Assembly: GCA_945903885.1 (NCBI GenBank)
Contig: CAMDPB010000012.1
Location: 1 to 11,442, forward strand
Direction of reading: 5' to 3'
From: Candidatus Finniella inopinata
Lineage (GTDB): Bacteria; Pseudomonadota; Alphaproteobacteria; Paracaedibacterales; CAITNM01
Length of the DNA: 11,442 nt
The first letter of the stretch is position 1. The number at the start of each line of letters is the position of its first letter. Positions 4,782 through 11,442 of the stretch are shown here, in pieces. The position numbers and the translations under genes are program-made. The notes under the pieces were generated by a model. The model searched no databases. It was not told the DNA's origin and saw only the letters and a program-made list of their open reading frames with translations.

Positions 4782-7376
4782 ATGACGACGCACACACCCA
4801 TGATGGTGCAATATAATGAAATTAAGCAGCAACATAGCGACTGCTTATTGTTCTATCGTATGGGGGATTTTTACGAACTTTTTTTTGATGATGCCGTTCA
4901 AGCAGCAGCAGCTTTAGATATTGCTTTAACAAAACGTGGACAGAGTGCCGGACAACCCATTCCCATGGCAGGGGTTCCCGTACATTCACATGAAGTGTAC
5001 TTATCAAAATTAATTGAAAAAGGTTTCCGTGTTGCTGTTTGCGAACAAATTGAAACACCCGAACAAGCCAAAGCTTTAGGCAAAAAAGGCCCGTTGCGAC
5101 GGGGCGTTGTGCGCATTATAACGCCAGGAACTATTACCGAAGAAAATCTTCTTGCTCCTTCAAGGGCAAACTACCTAGCCGCTATTAGTCCGGCAGACAA
5201 AAAAAACCAACACATAGGCGTTGCTTGGGCGGACATATCAACCGGCACATTTTGCATAACAGACATAACGCTGCAATCTTTAGCCAATACTCTGTATCAG
5301 CTAAATCCAGCCGAGATACTCATGCCCGAAAGCATTTGGCAATTACTTGATTTAGATATATTAAATGAATTCAAAAAGGTTATTAGGCCTCTAGCAGATA
5401 CACGGTTTAATTTTAACAGCGCGCAAAAACAACTATTAGAATCATTTAAAGCCATTAGCCCTGAAGTCTTTGGTCTTGACCAACCAATGTTAATTCAAGC
5501 TGCAGGGGTTTTATGTGATTACGTACAATTAACCCAACAAGAAAAAAATCGGCATTTGCGTTCCCCGAAGCGCATATATAATGACAGCTTTGTAAAAGTT
5601 GACGCACAGTCATGCCGCAATCTTGAAATTGTTCGCACATTAAAAGGTAATTTTGATGGGTCATTGCTACACACGTTAGATAATACCCAAACTGCAGTTG
5701 GGGGAAGGTTACTTTTTGAACAACTAACTCATCCTCTTAATGACATTGCAGCAATCAATCAACGCTTAAATAAAATTGATTGGTTTGCAAAGCAAGGTGA
5801 CGTACGGGTCATGCTTAGAAATGCTTTGGCCCATTGCCCCGATAGTGAACGCGCTCTCATACGCATTACCCTGGAAAGAGCCCTACCCCGAGATTTAAAA
5901 GCAATTACTCAAGTACTATCTGTGGCACAAACTCTAAGTCAAATGCTTGATCAACAATCTTTTTGGACTTTTGATGTGCCATTAGATTTAATGAGTACTT
6001 TAGAACAAACCTTGGAAGAGCATCTACCAGCCACTATTCAAGATGGCGGACTAATTAAAGCCAATGTCGATTCTACATTAGATGAACTGCGGTACATACG
6101 TGACAACGGCGCACAGCAATTAAAAGAATTAGAACAGCGCTACCAAAGCGAAACGGGCATTTCGAATTTAAAAATTCGAACCAATAACTTAATTGGATAT
6201 TATATTGAAGTCAGCGCTAGCCATTTAAGCAAAGTACCTGAAGCTTTTTTCCACCGCCAAGCAATTAGCAATGGCGCCAGATATATGACAGTTGAACTGC
6301 AAGAATTAGCAACAAAATTAGTTAGCGCAGCAGCAGCCACAATTGCACAAGAAATAAAAATATTCCAAGGCTTGTGTGCTCAGATTTTACAACACCGGGA
6401 ACAGCTAGAAGTTCTTGCCTTATTGATTGCAGAAATTGATGTTACTAGCAGTATGGCAGAATTAGCCACAGTGAAAAATTTTGTGCGTCCTATATTAGGC
6501 GAAGCACCAGTTCTTAATATTAAAAGTGGCCGCCACCCAATTGTGGAAACGTACACTTCTAACACTTTCACCCCTAATAATTGTAGCCTTTCTGAACAAC
6601 CATTTGCCCTTTTGACCGGGCCAAATATGGCAGGAAAAAGCACTTACCTTAGACAGAATGCCTTAATTATTTGGATGGCTCATTGCGGTTTATTTGTTCC
6701 TGCAGCTCACGCTGAAATTGGAATTGTGGATCAAATATTTTCACGAATTGGAGCTGCCGACGACTTGGCTGCTGGGCGTTCAACTTTTATGGTGGAAATG
6801 GTTGAAACCGCAAGTATTTTGCACCAAGCAACTGATAGATCTTTCATTATATTAGATGAAATTGGCCGCGGCACTTCCACCCAAGATGGCCTAGCTATAG
6901 CAAGTGCGGTTAGCGAACATATTATTAATAACATAAAAGCACGCTGCATTTTCGCAACGCACTACCACGAATTGGTTGATTTGGCAGCGCATCACCCTGT
7001 TAAGCTTTTAACCATGAAAATTATTGAACACAGTGGAAGCGTTGTGTTTCTCCATGAAATTATTGAAGGTTCTGCCGATAAATCATACGGAATTCATGTG
7101 GCCGAACTGGCTGGCCTGCCAAAAACTGTTATTGCGCGAGCTCAGGAAATTTTAAAAGAAATCGGGACAAGCACAACTTCCGAAAATACCCCCACAATAA
7201 CTACTCAGTCATCGATTGAGGAATCAAATATGTTAAAGTTTTTGCGTGGAATTAAACCTGATGATTTATCACCAAAACAAGCGCTGCAAACATTGTACGA
7301 ATTAAAAGAACACGCCAGTCGAAATCACAACAGAAATGCAAAACCAATTCTTGAGAAAAGCCATTTGTTTAGCTAA
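4782..7376 (+). CDS. mutS: DNA mismatch repair protein MutS
   Basis: Mismatch-recognition ATPase that binds mispaired or looped DNA as a dimer, then recruits MutL. At 864 residues it is full length for MutS1. The N-terminal mismatch-binding domain has the GDFYELF motif (28-34), whose Phe30 and Glu32 are the residues that contact the mispair. Connector, lever and clamp regions follow to about residue 560. The ABC-type ATPase has Walker A GPNMAGKST (613-621), signature DDLAAGRSTFMVE (660-672), Walker B IILDEIGRGTST (689-700) and the THYHEL histidine switch (726-731). The C-terminus has the usual tail after a variable linker (about 798-815), with DDLSPKQALQTLYELK (827-842). An in-frame TGA at 4773 forces the start at or after ATG 4782, which has no obvious Shine-Dalgarno. 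Upstream is a divergent secreted-protein gene. Downstream, the stop lies only 9 bp from the stop of a convergent acetyltransferase gene. Confidence 0.98.
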   Translation: MTTHTPMMVQYNEIKQQHSDCLLFYRMGDFYELFFDDAVQAAAALDIALTKRGQSAGQPIPMAGVPVHSHEVYLSKLIEKGFRVAVCEQIETPEQAKALGKKGPLRRGVVRIITPGTITEENLLAPSRANYLAAISPADKKNQHIGVAWADISTGTFCITDITLQSLANTLYQLNPAEILMPESIWQLLDLDILNEFKKVIRPLADTRFNFNSAQKQLLESFKAISPEVFGLDQPMLIQAAGVLCDYVQLTQQEKNRHLRSPKRIYNDSFVKVDAQSCRNLEIVRTLKGNFDGSLLHTLDNTQTAVGGRLLFEQLTHPLNDIAAINQRLNKIDWFAKQGDVRVMLRNALAHCPDSERALIRITLERALPRDLKAITQVLSVAQTLSQMLDQQSFWTFDVPLDLMSTLEQTLEEHLPATIQDGGLIKANVDSTLDELRYIRDNGAQQLKELEQRYQSETGISNLKIRTNNLIGYYIEVSASHLSKVPEAFFHRQAISNGARYMTVELQELATKLVSAAAATIAQEIKIFQGLCAQILQHREQLEVLALLIAEIDVTSSMAELATVKNFVRPILGEAPVLNIKSGRHPIVETYTSNTFTPNNCSLSEQPFALLTGPNMAGKSTYLRQNALIIWMAHCGLFVPAAHAEIGIVDQIFSRIGAADDLAAGRSTFMVEMVETASILHQATDRSFIILDEIGRGTSTQDGLAIASAVSEHIINNIKARCIFATHYHELVDLAAHHPVKLLTMKIIEHSGSVVFLHEIIEGSADKSYGIHVAELAGLPKTVIARAQEILKEIGTSTTSENTPTITTQSSIEESNMLKFLRGIKPDDLSPKQALQTLYELKEHASRNHNRNAKPILEKSHLFS

Positions 7377-7385
7377 AAAAGCTCC

Positions 7386-7799
7386 TCATAAATCCATCTT
7401 CAGATAATTCATACTGGAATTTTTATCGTATCCACCACGAGATAGTTCAACATTGAATCCTAGTTTTTGATAAAATCCAACAGCCTGAAAATTCATGGTT
7501 TCAACAAACGCAAATGTACAGTTACATGATTTTGCATAGTTAAAAGCATGCTGCATTAATTCTGTAGCAATACCCAAACAACGATAGTTTTCTTCCACAA
7601 AAAGATATTTAATATGCAGTTGCCCCCAAAACATTTGCACGACAACACAACCTATAATACTGGAGCCTTCTCTTCGCTCAAAAGAAATTGGCTCTTCATT
7701 TAAGCCATTTATGCCGGTTGCTTTAATGGCTGCACTACTAAATTCTTCATATATTTTATTTTTAAGTTCAGCTGTTAAAGTGGATTGGTGAATTTTCAT
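7386..7799 (-). CDS. GNAT family N-acetyltransferase
   Basis: A 137-residue single-domain GNAT, the usual length for the family, predicted to transfer acetyl from acetyl-CoA to an unknown amine. The central strand HIKYLFVEENYR (62-73) leads into the acetyl-CoA pyrophosphate loop R73-x-x-G76-x-A78 and helix ATELMQHAFNYAK. NFQAVGFYQKLGF (103-115) is the typical motif B region, with a Tyr (110) in the position often used as general acid. The start overlaps the stop of the upstream GrpB-GNAT gene by 4 bp (ATGA), so the two are very likely co-transcribed and translationally coupled. A GGGGA run also lies within the preceding coding end. It converges on mutS with 9 bp between the stops and no strong terminator. 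The substrate is unknown. Confidence 0.9.
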   Translation of the reverse strand: MKIHQSTLTAELKNKIYEEFSSAAIKATGINGLNEEPISFERREGSSIIGCVVVQMFWGQLHIKYLFVEENYRCLGIATELMQHAFNYAKSCNCTFAFVETMNFQAVGFYQKLGFNVELSRGGYDKNSSMNYLKMDL

Positions 7800-8746
7800 A
7801 AAATTTTCCCCACATCAATATCTTGTGCATCGCTTTCATAATTATCGGGATCATTAAAAGGCATTTCTGTGTAACCATGTTGACAATACAAATTATATGC
7901 CTGTGGAGAAGACTGCACATGCAAACTTTTCACACCATGTAACTTCAACCACCTTTCACAAAGCCCCAGTAAATAGCTACCATATTTTTGATTTCTAAAT
8001 GCTTCATCAATAGCGATAATACTCATGGCTGCCCGCTGATTTGGCCAATGTTGCAAATGCGCATACCCAATAATTTGAGTGCCTTTATATAACACAAAAT
8101 GTGTATGTTCTGCGTGGTTAAATGTCCAAGTGTAAGGATCAGCCATAGGAACTTTATCAAAAAAATATTTCTGACGATATACTTTGGCTGCTTCCCATTC
8201 TGTATAATGGGTGCAATGCATCAGGCGTAATTTATCAAACCTCGCTTGCTGCAGAATTTTTTGAATGAAAGCGTTCTTTCCTAACGTGTAATGAGAAAAC
8301 ATAGGTGGCGCATTTTTATATTTTTTTTGTTCTTCAGCAAGAACAAGCTTCAGACTAGCGTATTCGGCACACGCTTTTGAATTTGATCTTAGAAAATTTC
8401 TAAATAATAAATTCAATTCGATTTCTGGGCTTTCTGGCTCATATACGTGAAGGTGTATGGGTGTTTCAGTTTTTTTACTAAAATAAGAACGAAAAGGTAT
8501 ATTCATTTCACCCTTGAACTTAAAGTCAATGGATTCTAATGGATCTATTGATTCTGCAGAATTTATTACAACCAAAATAATATCAATGATAGGTTTCGCG
8601 CATAGACCTGGCACAGAAGTAGAGCCAACATGATGAATTTCAAGAAAATTATCGCCCAATTTTTGTTTGATAAGATAGGCCTCTGCCTCAAATAGCTGAG
8701 GCCAATTAGAATTGCAAGGCACAACCTCAATAGATTTATATGTCAT
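7796..8746 (-). CDS. GrpB (UPF0157) family - GNAT acetyltransferase fusion
   Basis: A 316-residue two-domain protein. Residues 1-170 are a GrpB/UPF0157 domain, a nucleotidyltransferase-like fold, with the hallmark IHHVGSTSVPGLCAKPIIDI (37-56). LHVYEP (99-104), ELNLLFRNFLR (110-120) and YKNAPPMFSHYTLGKNAFI (143-161) are further family-type segments. Residues 175-300 are a GNAT acetyltransferase. It has the strand-loop AIDEAFRNQKYGSYLLGLCERW (245-266), where Q-x-x-G-x is followed by Tyr instead of the common Gly/Ala, and QAYNLYCQHGY (282-292). I chose ATG 8746 over 8767 because GGAG (8753-8756) is placed 6 nt upstream. I recall this fusion in other bacteria, so the architecture is not unique. 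It is the first gene of an operon with the GNAT at 7386 and divergent from uvrB. Substrates of both domains are unknown. Confidence 0.9.
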   Translation of the reverse strand: MTYKSIEVVPCNSNWPQLFEAEAYLIKQKLGDNFLEIHHVGSTSVPGLCAKPIIDIILVVINSAESIDPLESIDFKFKGEMNIPFRSYFSKKTETPIHLHVYEPESPEIELNLLFRNFLRSNSKACAEYASLKLVLAEEQKKYKNAPPMFSHYTLGKNAFIQKILQQARFDKLRLMHCTHYTEWEAAKVYRQKYFFDKVPMADPYTWTFNHAEHTHFVLYKGTQIIGYAHLQHWPNQRAAMSIIAIDEAFRNQKYGSYLLGLCERWLKLHGVKSLHVQSSPQAYNLYCQHGYTEMPFNDPDNYESDAQDIDVGKIL

Positions 8747-8752
8747 AAAAAT

Positions 8753-8756
8753 CTCC
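8753..8756 (-). promoter_or_regulatory. Shine-Dalgarno deciding the GrpB-GNAT start
   Basis: GGAG on the minus strand, 6 nt before ATG 8746. The upstream in-frame ATG at 8767 would put this site inside the coding region and has no such signal of its own. Confidence 0.75.
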
Positions 8757-8792
8757 ATATCTAACAAAGATGATGAACCATTGATTTTACTC

Positions 8793-8821
8793 TTGCGACA
8801 TCGCTCTAGTCCATCAATAAT
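8793..8821 (+). promoter_or_regulatory. Candidate uvrB promoter
   Basis: TTGCGA (8793-8798), a 17-nt spacer and AATAAT (8816-8821) match the sigma-70 consensus at 4 of 6 and 5 of 6 positions. Transcription would start about 20 nt before the uvrB ATG. I saw no LexA-type operator (alphaproteobacterial GTTC-N7-GTTC or CTGT-N8-ACAG) in the 101-bp divergent region. Confidence 0.5.
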
Positions 8822-8847
8822 ACAGAACCCATTTAGAATACAAAATC

Positions 8848-9579
8848 ATGACCTCCATTGTTCCATTGCTATATAACGAACGTAGCGAAACAAGTCCTGC
8901 TTTTGCACTTGAGTCACCATTTCAGCCAGCAGGCGATCAGCCAGCTGCCATAAAAGAAATCATTAAATGCTTTCAGGCAGGTGAACGCGATCAAGTTTTG
9001 CTGGGCGTTACAGGCTCAGGAAAAACATTTACCGTGGCGCAAGTCATTCAACATTTGCAACGCCCGTCATTAGTAATGGCGCCTAATAAAATTTTGGCCG
9101 CTCAATTATATTCTGAAATGAAAGAATTCTTTCCAAACAATGCGGTTGAGTATTTCGTTTCCTATTACGACTATTATCAACCTGAAGCTTACGTCGCAAG
9201 AACAGATACATTTATTGAAAAAACTGCGTCTATCAATGAACAAATAGATCGAATGCGACATTCAGCCACCCGGTCAATGCTAGAACGACGTGATGTTATA
9301 GTAGTTGCCAGTGTTTCCTGTATTTATGGCATTGGTGGCGCAAACACCTATAGCGAAATGACCGTGCCACTTAAAGTTGGGCAAATGCTTGATAAGCAAC
9401 AGCTTATGCAAAACCTTATTTTATTACAGTACAAGCGAAATGATTTGGCTTTTGCACGTGGAACATTTCGAAGCCGTGGCGATGTGCTTGATATTTTTCC
9501 AAGCCATTTTGCTGATCGTGCATGGCGCCTAAGTTTTTTTGGCGATGAAATTGAAGCATTTCAGAAATGGATGTTCTAA
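8848..9579 (+). CDS. uvrB: UvrB excinuclease subunit, N-terminal part (frameshifted)
   Basis: First reading frame of uvrB, the damage-verifying helicase-like subunit of UvrABC nucleotide excision repair. It holds domains 1a, 1b and 2: Q motif FQPAGDQP (25-32), Walker A GVTGSGKT (53-60), and the damage-clamping beta-hairpin around YYDYYQPEAYVARTDTFIEK (106-125). ARGTFRSRGDVLDIFP lies near the end of domain 2. The family match stops at Ala237 (codon 9556-9558). The last residues, FQKWMF, are out of frame and the stop at 9577-9579 is an artefact of a missing base. ATG 8848 is the first start after an in-frame TAA at 8818 and has no clear Shine-Dalgarno. On its own this part has an ATP-binding loop but lacks helicase motifs II-VI and the UVR domain, so it should be inactive. 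It reads divergently from the GrpB-GNAT operon. Confidence 0.95.
   Translation: MTSIVPLLYNERSETSPAFALESPFQPAGDQPAAIKEIIKCFQAGERDQVLLGVTGSGKTFTVAQVIQHLQRPSLVMAPNKILAAQLYSEMKEFFPNNAVEYFVSYYDYYQPEAYVARTDTFIEKTASINEQIDRMRHSATRSMLERRDVIVVASVSCIYGIGGANTYSEMTVPLKVGQMLDKQQLMQNLILLQYKRNDLAFARGTFRSRGDVLDIFPSHFADRAWRLSFFGDEIEAFQKWMF
9556..9569 (+). other. Single-base deletion (frameshift point) in uvrB
   Basis: Reading GCA (Ala237) in the first frame and then ATT-TCA-GAA-ATG in the second gives EIEA-ISEMDVLTGEK, the expected UvrB wording, if one A is restored after GCA. The A at 9558 would have to be used twice. No slippery heptamer or long homopolymer is present, so this looks like a 1-bp deletion or a sequencing error rather than programmed frameshifting. 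Restoring one base gives 673 residues, a normal UvrB length. Confidence 0.9.
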
Positions 9580-10868
9580 CTGGTGAAAAATTTGCAAAAC
9601 TCGAAGAAATTCGCGTGTTTGCTAACAGCCATTATGCAACACCTGGCCCTACCATTCAGCAAGCTATTAAAAAAATTCAAGCTGAACTTGTTGTGCGTGT
9701 TAATGAGCTTGAAGAATTGGGCAAGCTTTTAGAAGCCCAACGGCTTTCACAGCGCACTAAATTTGACGTAGAAATGATGCAAGCAACTGGCTCCTGCGCA
9801 AGCATTGAAAACTATTCAAGGTATTTAACCGGACGTGCCCCTGGTGAACCACCCCCTACTCTATTTGAATACCTACCAAAAGATGCAATGTTGTTTGTTG
9901 ATGAAAGCCACGTAAGTGTTCCACAAATTGGCGGAATGTATAAAGGAGACCGCGCACGCAAAGAAGTATTGTCTGAACACGGATTTAGATTGCCATCGTG
10001 TAAAGATAACCGTCCATTAATGTTTGAGGAATGGAACAACTTTCGTCCGCAAACTTTATTTATTTCAGCAACACCAGGTCCCTGGGAATTAGCTCAAACT
10101 GAAGGTGTATTTGTTGAACAGTTGATTCGCCCAACCGGTCTTGTTGACCCTATTTGCACCATTAAACCATGTGATCACCAGGTTGATGACCTGATGGAAG
10201 AATGCCGTCAAACGGTTGCCAAAGGGTTCAGGGTTTTGGTAACAACCCTTACTAAAAAAATGGCCGAAGCCCTAACTGAGTATTTGAATGATGCAAATAT
10301 GCGCGTTCGTTATTTGCACTCTGACATTGAAACCCTTGAACGTATTGAAATAATTCGCGGACTTCGTTTTGGGGATTTTGACATTTTGATAGGCATCAAC
10401 CTTTTGCGAGAAGGATTAGATATTCCTGAGTGCGGTCTTGTTGCCATTTTAGATGCTGATAAAGAAGGATTTTTACGTTCAAAAACCTCTCTTATTCAAA
10501 CCATTGGCCGTGCTGCACGAAACGTGGAAGGTCGCGTAATTCTTTATGCAGATAAAATGACAGGTTCCTTAAAAGGGGCACTAGAAGAAACCGAACGGCG
10601 CAGAAACAAGCAAATTGCCCATAATGAAGCCCATGGCATAACCCCTGAGACAATCAAAAAAACAATTTCATCGTCTCTGGACCTGCGTAAAAAACAACAA
10701 GCTTCTGATTCTCCGCTTAAAGATCTTTCAGGTAAAGATATTGAAAAGAAAAAAAATCAGTTACTGAAAGATATGAAAACAGCAGCAAGTAATTTGGAAT
10801 TTGAAAAAGCAGCAACCCTTCGTGATGAATTACGTACCATTGAAGCTTTAGAGATTAAGTTTTTATAG
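9567..10868 (+). CDS. uvrB: UvrB excinuclease subunit, C-terminal part (frameshifted)
   Basis: Second reading frame of uvrB. From residue 1 (MDVLTGEK) of this part it continues the family alignment without a gap. It contains FANSHYATPGPT (18-29), ENYSRYLTGRAPGEPPPTL (81-99), the DESH Walker B box (112-115), ISATPG and VTTLTKKMAEALTEYL (helicase motifs III-IV), GINLLREGLDIPE and QTIGRAARN (motifs V-VI). A C-terminal UVR domain (about 385-430, LEFEKAATLRDELRTIE) is the contact to UvrA/UvrC. The real protein would include Ile-Ser-Glu before this Met. The ATG at 9567 has no ribosome-binding site, so independent translation is unlikely. Conservation across both halves is intact with no second lesion, which means that the deletion is either very recent or a sequencing error. 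Confidence 0.95.
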   Translation: MDVLTGEKFAKLEEIRVFANSHYATPGPTIQQAIKKIQAELVVRVNELEELGKLLEAQRLSQRTKFDVEMMQATGSCASIENYSRYLTGRAPGEPPPTLFEYLPKDAMLFVDESHVSVPQIGGMYKGDRARKEVLSEHGFRLPSCKDNRPLMFEEWNNFRPQTLFISATPGPWELAQTEGVFVEQLIRPTGLVDPICTIKPCDHQVDDLMEECRQTVAKGFRVLVTTLTKKMAEALTEYLNDANMRVRYLHSDIETLERIEIIRGLRFGDFDILIGINLLREGLDIPECGLVAILDADKEGFLRSKTSLIQTIGRAARNVEGRVILYADKMTGSLKGALEETERRRNKQIAHNEAHGITPETIKKTISSSLDLRKKQQASDSPLKDLSGKDIEKKKNQLLKDMKTAASNLEFEKAATLRDELRTIEALEIKFL

Positions 10869-10906
10869 CAGTATGCATTAGCTTTTTGCATCACACTCCA
10901 AGCAAT

Positions 10907-11440
10907 TCAGTCTCTGGATGGCAAACTAAACCAATCTATAACGTGAGCCAGGCTGCCCAAAAATGATCCCATTGCCCTATAAGCAGATAATTTTAAAAAT
11001 TTAGAAATAGTATTGGTTTTGCGATCAAGCTCTGCACAATACCATGTACCTATGCTCCTATTTAGAAGTTCATATACACTCACTAGAGGGGTTTTACTTT
11101 TACTCTTAAAAACCACTCCTTTCTCTATCATATTTCTCATAGCTCTATGAAGTAATTTTTCATTTTTAATATCCTTAGGATCTATACCGTGTGCCCACTT
11201 CAAATGTAGAAATGCTGCTGTAAAAACATTACAATCCAGACTGTTAATACTTTGCAAACCTAAGAAAGTCCTTTGCATTTTCCCCAGCACAACATCTTTT
11301 TTCACAAATTGCTCTTGAATAGCGCGCATTAGAGATGAATCCGTTTTAGAGCGCCGCATTCTCCGTTCAATAGTACTAATCTCACTATCGAAAGTATTTA
11401 TTGAAGCTGTAACAACACCTCGTTCCTTACTGCAAAACAT
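10907..11440 (-). CDS. Hypothetical protein, possibly 5'-truncated by window edge
   Basis: At least 177 residues, not recognised. The ATG at 11440 is 2 bases from the window end, so the true start may lie outside and no promoter or ribosome-binding site can be judged. The N-terminal 50 residues are polar and charged (FDSEISTIERRMRRSK at about 17-32) and could form a helix. The central part, LDCNVFTAAFLHLKWAHG, then MRNMIEKGVVFK, looks helical with a basic character. Cys, Trp and His are scattered with no obvious metal or catalytic motif. No signal peptide or clear membrane segment is visible, although LSAYRAMGSFLGSLAHVIDW near the C-terminus is moderately hydrophobic. It converges on uvrB, with 38 bp between the stops and only a weak ATGCA/TGCAT hairpin there. 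Codon pattern and the long open frame make it a likely real gene. A host-directed protein is possible but unsupported. Confidence 0.65.
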   Translation of the reverse strand: MFCSKERGVVTASINTFDSEISTIERRMRRSKTDSSLMRAIQEQFVKKDVVLGKMQRTFLGLQSINSLDCNVFTAAFLHLKWAHGIDPKDIKNEKLLHRAMRNMIEKGVVFKSKSKTPLVSVYELLNRSIGTWYCAELDRKTNTISKFLKLSAYRAMGSFLGSLAHVIDWFSLPSRD

Positions 11441-11442
11441 TT

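Noticed and set aside
4772..4816. 14-codon upstream frame overlapping the mutS start
   Set aside because: It begins at an ATG 10 nt before the mutS start in another frame, has no Shine-Dalgarno and no recognisable peptide. There is no evidence that it regulates mutS.
7368..7386. AGCT...AGCT hairpin between mutS and the convergent GNAT gene as a terminator
   Set aside because: The stem is only 4 bp with an A-only loop, too weak to call.
9550..9580. Programmed -1 frameshift in uvrB
   Set aside because: There is no X-XXY-YYZ slippery heptamer at the junction and no stable downstream stem. UvrB is not known to be made this way. A deletion or sequencing error is simpler.
10870..10892. ATGCA/TGCAT hairpin after uvrB as a terminator
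   Set aside because: A 5-bp stem with a 9-nt loop and no T-tract following it.

Overview
The window reads like an AT-rich, host-associated bacterium, most likely an alphaproteobacterial endosymbiont of the Rickettsiales/Holosporales kind. This rests on three things. The MutS and UvrB wording looks alphaproteobacterial to me from memory. Intergenic DNA is very AT-rich and carries a dispersed GTCATCC...GGGATCC repeat similar in style to the palindromic repeats of such genomes. Secreted genes with autotransporter-type strand motifs are abundant. The order-level placement is an inference.

Left part (1-4552): a tandem array of three minus-strand genes for secreted, Ala/Ser/Thr/Gly-rich proteins predicted to be beta-helical. 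Two of them (34-675 and 1896-2672) start with nearly the same signal peptide and share their promoter and leader. The third (start 4537) has a different, longer signal peptide but the same N-terminal module: a D/G/A/S pattern followed by an autotransporter-associated repeat (PATR-like). None carries an autotransporter beta-barrel. Each of the two upstream genes has its own Rho-independent terminator (2839-2891 and 1807-1840), so they look like separate transcription units. The third gene is interrupted by an in-frame TGA at 3308-3310, after which the same frame stays open to 2924.

Between the first two genes lies about 1.2 kb without a credible gene. It holds a 414-bp element with 23-bp terminal inverted repeats (1270-1683, MITE-like), two copies of a 35-bp dispersed repeat (1020-1054 and 1755-1789), a 34-nt pure purine tract (1708-1741) and a 22-bp tandem duplication (1839-1882).

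Right part (4782-11442): DNA repair and housekeeping genes. Full-length mutS (4782-7376, +) converges on a two-gene operon (8746 to 7386, -) with a 4-bp ATGA overlap, encoding a GrpB-GNAT fusion and a stand-alone GNAT acetyltransferase. Divergent from this operon is uvrB (8848-10868, +), which is complete except for a single missing base near 9558 that splits it into two reading frames. An unrecognised minus-strand gene (10907-11440) runs to the window edge.

MutS (mismatch repair) and UvrB (nucleotide excision repair) are the two repair genes. If the uvrB frameshift is real, excision repair would be lost while mismatch recognition is kept. With the interrupted secreted gene and the mobile-element remnant, this fits a genome undergoing erosion. 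Either lesion could also be a sequencing error.
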